DNA of 64,000 nucleotides, from positions 19,492,494-19,556,493 of the forward strand of contig NC_087082.1 in the NCBI RefSeq assembly GCF_026151205.1. The letters run 5' to 3'. The notes under the pieces are model-generated. The model ran no database searches, was not told the origin of the DNA, and saw only the letters and a program-made list of their open reading frames with translations. A program made the translations under genes and the position numbers. This stretch comes from Bolinopsis microptera. Taxonomy: Eukaryota > Ctenophora > Tentaculata > Lobata > Bolinopsidae. Below, one piece after another: positions 13,063-24,200 of the stretch. Every line of letters begins with the position of its first letter. Positions within the stretch are counted from its first letter, which is position 1.

Positions 13063-13186
13063 GGCGCGCGCTACTTCGAAGAAATTTAGAAGAGTGACAT
13101 CAGTCAAGTAAAACACGAATTCAATTGTTTAGGGCTCAGATTTGACGGATGTTACTCGTCTAAATTTCTTCGAAGTAGCGCGCGCC
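13063..13186. mobile_element. 124-bp foldback element (43-bp inverted arms)
   Basis: The left arm 13063-13105 and right arm 13144-13186 are inverted copies matching at 40 of 43 positions, starting GGCGCGCGCTACTTCGAAGA. The 38-bp loop has no ORF. The shape is that of a MITE or a hairpin from inverted duplication. No convincing target-site duplication is visible. Confidence 0.7.
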
Positions 13187-13442
13187 GGGCCAAATCATTA
13201 ACAATGGTCAACCGTCAACCTATTATCGAATTGGATATCCATAAAACCTTACTATATATACCGGCTGATCGTGTTTGAAGGTGATCGCGTCTAGTATATA
13301 GCTCGTCTTTACAGCTCACGCACTTAAGTCTACTGGTCGTACACGTGACTTGCAGACACGCATTGCAATTTGCAACTCCCTTTCGTGACGCATTCCACCG
13401 TTGCAAGCTTCACCCGAAACATTTAAGTTAATCAAAGGACAG

Positions 13443-14042
13443 GTTGTATCACGTCGTGACTCGTGACACCCACGGTCGTTTCACTAGGTACATAGGTGAA
13501 ACAGGGTGATACAGGGGGAGCCGCGCATTTGTGTGACAAAGGACAGGAATGTGCAAAATTAAAGTTGCTAACACTATTTAAAAAAACGAACATTTTGCTA
13601 AAAACCGCGCGGTACGGAATACGGATGACAATATTTTTAAAACTTTTACCCCTTGTGAATGAGCCAATAAGGTACGTTTCTTGGGTGTACAAAATAATGT
13701 GGGAGAATTTTGCAACATAATATACAATTTACCATTTTGCAAAATTTACCACGTGCAACTAGCAAAAATGCACGTTTTATTTGATATAAGCCGTGTTTAT
13801 AGTTGATTAGCACTTATTGCTAGTATATAAATATTAAGCTGGATTGACGTTCCCACTCATGCGGTGTAAGAGTGTGAAAGTTTGGTAAATCACAACTAGG
13901 ATGTTGATGTACCAAAGTTTCGCACTAATAACTTGTCATACGTTGTATGACCCGCCGCGCACGAGTGCGCGGCTCCCCCTGTATCGTAGAAACTCTACAC
14001 TTATATAGTGAAGCGACAGTGGGGGTCACCACGTGATACAAC
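13443..14042. mobile_element. About 600-bp non-autonomous element with long inverted ends
   Basis: The first and last 90 or so bases are inverted, diverged copies. The outer part is GTTGTATCACGTSGTGAC, with a middle part of type GTCGYTTCACTA, and the inner part is GATACAGGGGGAGCCGCGCA. The interior is AT-rich with no ORF resembling a transposase. It looks like a MITE-type DNA element; the flanks gave no clear target duplication. Confidence 0.65.
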
Positions 14043-14185
14043 TAATAACAGGTTAATTATTATTAGTATTAGTAAATCCGTAATCAACACTTAATCACAA
14101 CACATGATCATTTAGATTAAACAACTATATCATATCTTTGGTAGGCATGGTAACGATATTTACAATTTAGTAATTGGTATTTCAG

Positions 14186-14274
14186 ATCGGCCGGAAGAGA
14201 ACGACCTGCCCCAATTAGTGAGAGCTAGTTAACAAGATCACATGTGCGGCAGTAAATATCTCCATATTAATCAA
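14186..14274 (+). other. Candidate untranslated or terminal exon
   Basis: An 89-bp segment lies between a good acceptor (TTGGTATTTCAG) and a strong donor (CAA|GTAAGT). One frame reads a 14-codon end (RPEENDLPQLVRAS) before TAA; the others stop early. It could be a 5' untranslated exon of the LU gene that starts at 15085 or part of an unseen gene. The evidence is splice consensus only. The rest of 14043-14983 shows nothing else recognised; a 95-codon minus-strand frame at 14698-14985 has no family resemblance. Confidence 0.25.
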
Positions 14275-14983
14275 GTAAGTCACTGATTCTTTTTTGTTTT
14301 TGTAGTCGTGTTGCGTGTTTTGCCTCCAATGTATTTGCTATGGTTACCAGGGAAAATTCCATAAACATGAGGTAAACAACACCTTGTTTACATTCCAAAC
14401 CATAATCCTCACTTTAGCCGATGGGACGACGAGACCGTCACATAAATTTAGTAACGTGAGATGATCGTCAATACGGGAGTTTGAGAATTGTTGTCGTGTT
14501 TAACTAATATTTGTTATAACCACACGGAATGAGATTGAGTTCTCTCACACGTGTTGAGGGGTTGATGCTGTTGTCGCACACCATAAATATAATATGCACA
14601 TCATTTCTGTGTTTTATCGAAGTTCCGAGTTTGCCTTTTTACACCGCTCAATCACCGACTGTATAATAACAACGCTTATATTTATTTAGTTACCTAGTTA
14701 CAATCCTTTACTTTTTGTTGGATCGAAATTTTGTTGCCTTGCTGCAAGAGTTTTCATCCATGATATGTTTTTGCAGTATATTAGTATACGTAACGAATTC
14801 AGTCGAAATGATAAGGCTGGGGCCTGGGCCATCTGTCTATATTGATCCCGCTGGGCCATCGCCCATCGTATAAAAATATAAAATTTTTCATAATTATCAT
14901 CTGGATTCATTTTTTTACTTTCATTTAAATAAGGATCAGAGGTTAGAAAAGTAGAGTTCCACAACAGATTCAGGGAAATGCTC

Positions 14984-15080
14984 AAATGTATACTTAGTCT
15001 GATAAAAATGTATACTTAGTCTGATAAAAATGTATACTTAGTCTGATAAAAATGTATACTTAGTCTGATAAAAATTTATA
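14984..15080. repeat. 22-bp tandem repeat just upstream of the LU gene start
   Basis: Four copies of AAATGTATACTTAGTCTGATAA plus a degenerate fifth end four bases before the ATG at 15085. The repeat therefore lies in the presumed leader or promoter of the LU gene. Copies are essentially identical, so the expansion is recent. Confidence 0.9.
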
Positions 15081-15084
15081 CAGA

Positions 15085-15213
15085 ATGAAGGAGACCTTGG
15101 TTGTTATAGTTCTACTGGTGTGTTCACTACCCGCAGTTTTATGCATCTCCTGTTATTCATGTTCCACTTTTGAGGTGGAGCCCGGACTAGACGAGCCAAC
15201 CAGCCACTTACGG
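15085..15213 (+). CDS. LU gene exon 1: signal peptide and first Cys pair
   Basis: The ATG is the first in frame after the 22-bp repeats. It encodes a signal peptide followed by CISCYSCSTFE. The donor CGG|GTCCGT at 15214 is weak; GAG|GTGGAG at 15175 is also phase 0 and could be used, shortening the protein by 13 residues. The frame continues to a stop at 15300 if unspliced. Confidence 0.75.
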
Positions 15214-18200
15214 GTCCGTTATTACTCTTTTCCACTCATTTTCACTCTTTGGGATGTTATTTTACTATCGAAGTGTTATAGTATGCAGTGTTGTCTATAG
15301 ACAATATATAATAAATTATGTTATTACTCTTTGCCGTGCTACTTCATTTTGCGTTCATCTTTCAATATTTTTGGCCAAATCAAATTTAGACTTACAGAAT
15401 TGACAGTCTAGTTTGGTCCATATTAATAATAATATGCTACTTCGTAAAATGTTTTATCTTCAGCAATACGTGATTGACAACCAGCATTTTACGTTGATAT
15501 CACAAAGTTTGAGCACGGACTGTGATGCAAGTGGTGGTAAAAAGTGCGCGGGGGACCGCTGTATCGCTAGCCATATCAAGTAATTTCTTGTTGATTTATT
15601 ATAACTCTTTGTTTTTAAATTTGCAGATTAGCCTTAGGATTCCGATTAAAATTATGATTAACGAACGTAATTAAAAAGCAAATTTTTTGTTTTTCACTTA
15701 AAGAAGAAGTTTCATAACTTGTCAATCATATCAATCAAAGTCAAAACAAAAACTGTACTATAATTTAATGGTAAAATCACAGTTCTCTCAAAAATCTGCC
15801 AAGCTTTAATCTATCCCATTCCATTCAGCGTGAGGGGCATTAATGTAATTCCCCTTCTTATATTCCTCACTCTCAAACCACTCCCTCAGATTTGGTAACT
15901 CCTTAAATCTTAACAAATAATTTAGGACATTGTTGCAGCTTGTGAAGGCCTCAGGTAGAAACTGTCTCAGTTGATCCAGATATTCGTAAAGAAGGAAGTC
16001 CACATAAATAGTAGAGGCTCTTACGGGCAAAAAGACGTGTTTTCTGCTACGAGTTTAGAGACCTAACCGCTAATTGGACACAATAGTATGATGTCTAAGG
16101 ATCGATAATATGTTAAGAAGTATAAATTTGGCCTTATTAGTCACGTGCTATACCAATGCGCGTTTTAAACTTTGACAGTCTATTACTCTAAGGCAAATAG
16201 AGTAATTATATTCATATTTTGTCAGCAATAAGATCACATTATTTTCTATTTAGTGTGAAAATATGAGCTAGAACGGACATAATCTCGCTGAGTTATAGCT
16301 GTTTGAAATTTATGATGAACGCGCGGGTGCCAATTGATAACAACTAAATGCTTTTGCGCGTAGTGCGCGTCGAAAATTTGGCAAAAACGCTTGCGGAGTG
16401 AAAATATTCAAACTTCGATAAAGTATATAAAGTGGGTACTTCTCGGAAAGGAAAAATTTAGGCAAACACGATGTGACTATTTTTGGGTTAATTTAATACA
16501 ACTGCAAAAAATTATTCAAACTTCAAGCAAAAAAGTCAAAATTTTTACCACTTTTTTGGATTTTTACCTCAGAACAAATAGAGGGATTTGTTTTATTTTT
16601 ATACAATCTTGTGCGGCTGTCTTTTAGCTATCTTTATGCAAGTTTTGCCGACATGCCAACAAAATTAACTTGCTCAAAATATCAAAAAACATGGTTTTTT
16701 GGCCTATTTTTGGCCCAAAAATCGGTTTTTTGCGATTTTACCCCAGAACAATCAGTCCAATCATCTTGAAACCACTTTCAATCGATTCTACGGTCAAAAA
16801 TACGTCTAGTAAGGTGTATCTGGGGTCCCTAACGTATCGAGCAGACAATGCCCGTAAGAGCCTCTACTAAAACAGGCTTATCCCCCAGCAGAAATTTCTT
16901 AGTCAGAGTCTTCTCGAACTTTGGAATCCTCTCTCTCAGTCTCCGGAGTAAAGTTCTTTTCATGAACTCGTGGTCGAAGACCCCCTTCTCAGATGCTGGA
17001 AAAGGTCCACGTGCGCCGTAATAATCATAGCATGCAGCTGTTAATCTATTGCGTAGATCATAGATTTCCTGCTCAACAACTTCACACAAAACCAACTCCT
17101 CTGCACTAGTCGGGTACAACCCAAACTTCCTACCAAGATACCTCATGATCGTAATACTCTGAGTTACCTTCTTCCCGTCGTCCTCGATAAAGGGCAAGTT
17201 CCCAAATGGCATGTCCTCTTGATCCCTCATGCTAACATACTCTCTAAAGGATCCAGCAGTCGGCTGTAAAGCATTGTCTTCCCAGTCCTCGTTTTGATAT
17301 CGGAGAATGTGTCTGATTGGCTCTCCCAAGGCTCGGATAGACCAGTATGTTAGTTTTATTGTCATTTCCTAAATAAGAAGGTTGAGGTAGACCAGTATGT
17401 TAGTTTTATTGTCATTTCCTAAATAAGAAGGTTGAGGTAGACCAGTATGTTAGTTTTATTGTCATTTCCTAAATAAGCATAGATGATACGTACGAACTCT
17501 ACGAACTCCTCAGTGACAACGAACTCTACGAACTCATCAACCCAAAATTACGAACTCTTGAGGAGTTCGTTTTGTACAACTTACGTAAAATGAAATTAAA
17601 CAGAAATTGTATTTACAATTCAGCCAATTCAACACATAACATACGATTGTAAAACAACTAAATATATTGGTACTCGAAACTTCTACCACGCGTCGCGTGT
17701 ACACTGTACATTTCACAGTACAAGGACTGGTCGATCGACTGGAACATTCTGGCGCCAATAGTTTGCGCGCGCACGTTCCCTGGACACGTTGCAGAAAACT
17801 TCAACTTGTACTTCTGGCGTTGCGTTTCGTTTTCTTCTGCTGTAAACAGCTGTGATCACACCGAATGTACATTGTACATTCAGTGTTCATGTATGATGTA
17901 TACATTTTATTTTGCCATGTACAGCAGACTGAACTATTTGAAATTGAAGTGCACTGTGTATAGACTTATAGGTATAGTTGATGATTCAAATGTCATTGTA
18001 GGTACAACTTTACAACAAGTTAGTAAAATTTAACATTCTGTATTGCTCGTTATTTATTTATTTATACAAAAATATTATAGTTTTATTCTTTATTTTTACC
18101 CCAATAAATATCTGAGATCATGCGAGAAATCCTGAGCTGATTACTTTAAAAAAAAAACATTTTCCATGTTTTTTTTTGAAAAATTGACTAACGAACTCCA

Positions 18201-21200
18201 ACGAACTCTAACGAACTCCAAATTTTGAACGAACTCCACGAACTCTACGCCAAAAATCAACGAACTCCGCATCTATGTAAATAAGAAGGTTGAGGTAGAC
18301 CAGTATGTTAGTTTTATTGTCATTTCCTAAATAAGAAGGTTGAGGTAGACCAGTATGTTAGTTTTATTGTCATTTCCTAAATAAGAAGGTTGAGGTAGAC
18401 CAGTATGTTAGTTTTATTGTCATTTCCTAAATAAGAAGGTTGAGGTAGACCAGTATGTTAGTTTTATTGTCATTTCCTAAATAAGAAGGTTGAGATAGAC
18501 CAGTATGTTAGTTTTATTGTCATTTCCTAAATAAGAAGGTTGAGGTAGACCAGTATGTTAGTTTTATTGTCATTTCCTAAATAAGAAGGTTGAGGTAGAC
18601 CAGTATGTTAGTTTTATTGTCATTTCCTAAATAAGAAGGTTGAGGTAGACCAGTATGTTAGTTTTATTGTCATTTCCTAAATAAGAAGGTTGAGGTAGAC
18701 CAGTATGTTAGTTTTATTGTCATTTCCTAAATAAGAAGGTTGAGGTAGACCAGTATGTTAGTTTTATTGTCATTTCCTAAATAAGAAGGTTGAGGTAGAC
18801 CAGTATGTTAGTTTTATTGTCATTTCCTAAATAAGAAGTGTGAGGTAGACCAGTATGTTAGTTTTATTGTCATTTCCTAAATGAGAAGGTTGAGGTAGAC
18901 CAGTATGTTAGTTTTATTGTCATTTCCTAAATGAGAAGGTTGAGGTAGACCAGTATGTTAGTTTTATTGTCATTTCCTAAATAAGAAGGTTGAGGTAGAC
19001 CAGTATGTTAGTTTTATTGTCATTTCCTAAATAAGAAGGTTGAGGTAGACCAGTATGTTAGTTTTATTGTCATTTCCTAAATAAGAAGGTTGAGGTAGAC
19101 CAGTATGTTAGTTTTATTGTCATTTCCTAAATAAGAAGGTTGAGGTAGACCAGTATGTTAGTTTTATTGTCATTTCCTAAATAAGAAGGTTGAGGTAGAC
19201 CAGTATGTTAGTTTTATTGTCATTTCCTAAATAAGAAGGTTGAGGTAGACCAGTATGTTAGTTTTATTGTCATTTCCTAAATAAGAAGGTTGAGGTAGAC
19301 CAGTATGTTAGTTTTATTGTCATTTCCTAAATGAGAAGGTTGAGGTAGACCAGTATGTTAGTTTTATTGTCATTTCCTAAATAAGAAGGTTGAGGTAGAC
19401 CAGTATGTTAGTTTTATTGTCATTTCCTAAATGAGAAGGTTGAGGTAGACCAGTATGTTAGTTTTATTGTCATTTCCTAAATGAGAAGGTTGAGGTAGAC
19501 CAGTATGTTAGTTTTATTGTCATTTCCTAAATGAGAAGGTTGAGGTAGACCAGTATGTTAGTTTTATTGTCATTTCCTAAATGAGAAGGTTGAGGTAGAC
19601 CAGTATGTTAGTTTTATTGTCATTTCCTAAATGAGAAGGTTGAGGTAGACCAGTATGTTAGTTTTATTGTCATTTCCTAAATAAGAAGGTTGAGGTAGAC
19701 CAGTATGTTAGTTTTATTGTCATTTCCTAAATAAGAAGGTTGAGGTAGACCAGTATGTTAGTTTTATTGTCATTTCCTAAATAAGAAGGTTGAGGTAGAC
19801 CAGTATGTTAGTTTTATTGTCATTTCCTAAATGAGAAGGTTGAGGTAGACCAGTATGTTAGTTTTATTGTCATTTCCTAAATAAGAAGGTTGAGGTAGAC
19901 CAGTATGTTAGTTTTATTGTCATTTCCTAAATAAGAAGGTTGAGGTAGACCAGTATGTTAGTTTTATTGTCATTTCCTAAATGAGAAGGTTGAGGTAGAC
20001 CAGTATGTTAGTTTTATTGTCATTTCCTAAATAAGAAGGTTGAGGTAGACCAGTATGTTAGTTTTATTGTCATTTCCTAAATGAGAAGGTTGAGGTAGAC
20101 CAGTATGTTAGTTTTATTGTCATTTCCTAAATGAGAAGGTTGAGGTAGACCAGTATGTTAGTTTTATTGTCATTTCCTAAATGAGAAGGTTGAGGTAGAC
20201 CAGTATGTTAGTTTTATTGTCATTTCCTAAATAAGAAGGTTGAGGTAGACCAGTATGTTAGTTTTATTGTCATTTCCTAAATAAGAAGGTTGAGGTAGAC
20301 CAGTATGTTAGTTTTATTGTCATTTCCTAAATGAGAAGGTTGAGGTAGACCAGTATGTTAGTTTTATTGTCATTTCCTAAATGAGAAGGTTGAGGTAGAC
20401 CAGTATGTTAGTTTTATTGTCATTTCCTAAATAAGAAGGTTGAGGTAGACCAGTATGTTAGTTTTATTGTCATTTCCTAAATAAGAAGGTTGAGGTAGAC
20501 CAGTATGTTAGTTTTATTGTCATTTCCTAAATAAGAAGGTTGAGGTAGACCAGTATGTTAGTTTTATTGTCATTTCCTAAATGAGAAGGTTGAGGTAGAC
20601 CAGTATGTTAGTTTTATTGTCATTTCCTAAATGAGAAGGTTGAGGTAGACCAGTATGTTAGTTTTATTGTCATTTCCTAAATAAGAAGGTTGAGGTAGAC
20701 CAGTATGTTAGTTTTATTGTCATTTCCTAAATGAGAAGGTTGAGGTAGACCAGTATGTTAGTTTTATTGTCATTTCCTAAATGAGAAGGTTGAGATAGAC
20801 CAGTATGTTAGTTTTATTGTCATTTCCTAAATGAGAAGGTTGAGGTAGACCAGTATGTTAGTTTTATTGTCATTTCCTAAATGAGAAGGTTGAGGTAGAC
20901 CAGTATGTTAGTTTTATTGTCATTTCCTAAATAAGAAGGTTGAGGTAGACCAGTCCTCCTCCTCCCCAGTCCTCCTCCTCCTGAGTCCTCGTCCTGGGTC
21001 CTCCTCTTCATACTCCTCCTCTTCCTCCTCAGTCCTCAGTCCTCCTCCTCATCCTTCTCCTCAGTCCTTCATCCTCCTCCTCAGTCCTCCCCCAGTCCCC
21101 CTCATCCTCCTCCTATTCAGTCCTCCTCCTCCTCCTCCTCCTCCTCCTCCTCCTCCTCAGTCCTCCTCCTTCTCAGTCCTCCTTAGTCCTCCTCCTTCTC

Positions 21201-24200
21201 CTCCTGAGTCCTCCTCCTGCTCCTCCTCCTCTTCCCTCTCGGTCATCCTCCTCAGCCATCCTCCTTAGTCCTCCTCAGTCCTCCTCCTCAGTCCTCCTCC
21301 TCCTGGGTCCTCCTCCTCCTCTTCATCCTCCTCCTCTTCCTCCTCGGTCCTCAGTCCTCGGTCCTCAGTCCTCGGTCCTCATCCTTCTCACCAGTCCTCC
21401 TCCTCCTCAGTCCTCTCCCAGTCCCCCTCCTTCTCCTCCTCCTATTCAGTCCTCCTCCTCCTCCTCAGTTCTCCTCAGTCCTCCTTCTCATTTCTCCTAA
21501 GTCCTCCTCCTGAGTCCTCCTCCTCCTCTTCCTCCTGAGTCCTCCTCCTCCTCCCTCTCAGTCATCCTCCTCAGCCATCCTCCTCAGCCATCCTCCTCAG
21601 CCATCCTCCTCAGCCATCCTCCTCAGTACTCCTCAGTCTTCCACCGTTCGGTACCCTATATTTTCAAAACGGACAAAAAATAGAGCGGATAAAAACGGAC
21701 AAAAATGGACAAAAATGGAAATAACATTTAGATGCTTCCTCCTCCTACTCTTCCTCCTCCTCCTCCTGGGTCTTCCTGATCTTCCTCAGTCCTCTTCCTC
21801 CTCCCCTCCTCCTCCTACTCCTCCTCCTCGTCCTCAGTCCTCCTCATCAGTCCTCAACAGTCCTCCTCCTCCCCAGTCCTCCTCCTCCTCCTGGGGCCTT
21901 TTCCTGGGTCCTCCTCCTGGGTCCTCCTCCTCCTAGGTCCTCCTTCTCCTCCTCAGTCCTTCTCCTCCTCCTCCTCAGTCCTCTTCCTCCTCTTCCTCCT
22001 CCTCCTCCCTCTCAGTCATCCTCCTCAGCCATCCTCCTCAGGCCTCAGCCATCCTCCTGGGTCCTCCTCCTTCTCAGTCCTCTTCAGTCCTCCTCCTGAG
22101 TCCTCCTCCTCCTGAGTCATCCTCCTCAGTTCTCCTCCTCCTCCACCTAGGTCATCCTTCTGGGAAAAATTCTCAAAATGTTTGTCCGCTAATGTCCACC
22201 AATGTCCGTCCGAGTCCGCCAATGTCCGTCCGGGTCCGCAAATGTCCGTCCGAGTCCGCCGGTGTCCGTCCGGGTCCGCCGGTGTCCGTCCGAGTCCGCC
22301 AGTGTCCGTCCGTGTCCGCCAATGTCCCAAAAAACACGTCCGTTGTCTCATAGAATCCAAAAAGGACAGGACATGGGCGGACATAGACGGACATGACACC
22401 CCCCCCCCTATGTCACCAAACTAAACCAATAAGTAATTTTAGATTGTTATATTTTTCTATATAGTTTATATAACAAGTATATTGACGTAGTGGATGGTTG
22501 AGGGGGTTTCAAGCACAGGTCACTCTCAAATCCTAAAGATAAGCAGTGGCCTTCGGCACTTGAAACCTCTTCAAACCTCCCCTGATATATTTATTATTGA
22601 TATTGTTTGATTGTGCCGTAAAAATAAATATTTGTTTTATTAAATATTTGTTTTATTAGTATGTTAGTTTTATTGTCATTTCCTAAATAAGAAGGTTGAG
22701 GTAGACCAGTATGTTAGTTTTATTGTCATTTCCTAAATAAGAAGGTTGAGGTAGACCAGTATGTTAGTTTTATTGTCATTTCCTAAATGAGAAGGTTGAG
22801 GTAGACCAGTATGTTAGTTTTATTGTCATTTCCTAAATAAGAAGGTTGAGGTAGACCAGTATGTTAGTTTTATTGTCATTTCCTAAATAAGAAGGTTGAG
22901 GTAGACCAGTATGTTAGTTTTATTGTCATTTCCTAAATAAGAAGGTTGAGGTAGACCAGTATGTTAGTTTTATTGTCATTTCCTAAATAAGAAGGTTGAG
23001 GTAGACCAGTATGTTAGTTTTATTGTCATTTCCTAAATAAGAAGGTTGAGATAGACCAGTATGTTAGTTTTATTGTCATTTCCTAAATAAGAAGGTTGAG
23101 GTAGACCAGTATGTTAGTTTTATTGTCATTTCCTAAATAAGAAGGTTGAGGTAGACCAGTATGTTAGTTTTATTGTCATTTCCTAAATAAGAAGGTTGAG
23201 GTAGACCAGTATGTTAGTTTTATTGTCATTTCCTAAATAAGAAGGTTGAGGTAGACCAGTATGTTAGTTTTATTGTCATTTCCTAAATAAGAAGGTTGAG
23301 GTAGACCAGTATGTTAGTTTTATTGTCATTTCCTAAATAAGAAGGTTGAGGTAGACCAGTATGTTAGTTTTATTGTCATTTCCTAAATAAGAAGGTTGAG
23401 ATAGACCAGTATGTTAGTTTTATTGTCATTTCCTAAATAAGAAGGTTGAGGTAGACCAGTATGTTAGTTTTATTGTCATTTCCTAAATGAGAAGGTTGAG
23501 GTAGACCAGTATGTTAGTTTTATTGTCATTTCCTAAATAAGAAGGTTGAGGTAGACCAGTATGTTAGTTTTATTGTCATTTCCTAAATAAGAAGGTTGAG
23601 GTAGACCAGTATGTTAGTTTTATTGTCATTTCCTAAATAAGAAGGTTGAGGTAGACCAGTATGTTAGTTTTATTGTCATTTCCTAAATAAGAAGGTTGAG
23701 GTAGACCAGTATGTTAGTTTTATTGTCATTTCCTAAATAAGAAGGTTGAGGTAGACCAGTATGTTAGTTTTATTGTCATTTCCTAAATAAGAAGGTTGAG
23801 GTAGACCAGTATGTTAGTTTTATTGTCATTTCCTAAATAAGAAGGTTGAGGTAGACCAGTATGTTAGTTTTATTGTCATTTCCTAAATAAGAAGGTTGAG
23901 GTAGACCAGTATGTTAGTTTTATTGTCATTTCCTAAATAAGAAGGTTGAGGTAGACCAGTATGTTAGTTTTATTGTCATTTCCTAAATAAGAAGGTTGAG
24001 GTAGACCAGTATGTTAGTTTTATTGTCATTTCCTAAATAAGAAGGTTGAGGTAGACCAGTATGTTAGTTTTATTGTCATTTCCTAAATAAGAAGGTTGAG
24101 GTAGACCAGTATGTTAGTTTTATTGTCATTTCCTAAATAAGAAGGTTGAGGTAGACCAGTATGTTAGTTTTATTGTCATTTCCTAAATAAGAAGGTTGAG

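Noticed and set aside
14698-14985. 95-codon minus-strand frame
   Set aside because: Reasonable composition but no family resemblance, no splice or promoter context, and it ends where the 22-bp repeat begins; not enough to call a gene.
16001-16030. ATG-like start (MPVRAS) for the second GST part as an independent gene
   Set aside because: The codons before YVDFL lie in the inverted end of the inserted element, so the apparent start is a by-product of the insertion.
16011-16867. Introner-type intron gain in the GST
   Set aside because: The element begins GT on the GST strand, but no AG near its other end restores the frame with any donor seen, so splicing out is not supported.
21715-21936. 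Pro/Ser/Leu-rich frame with a hydrophobic start, resembling a signal peptide
   Set aside because: It is a translation of the (TCC)n block; the hydrophobic run is CTC/CTT codons of the repeat.
22490-22580. Possible tRNA or structured RNA
   Set aside because: There is a hairpin, but no A/B box pair, anticodon arm or conserved tRNA positions were found.
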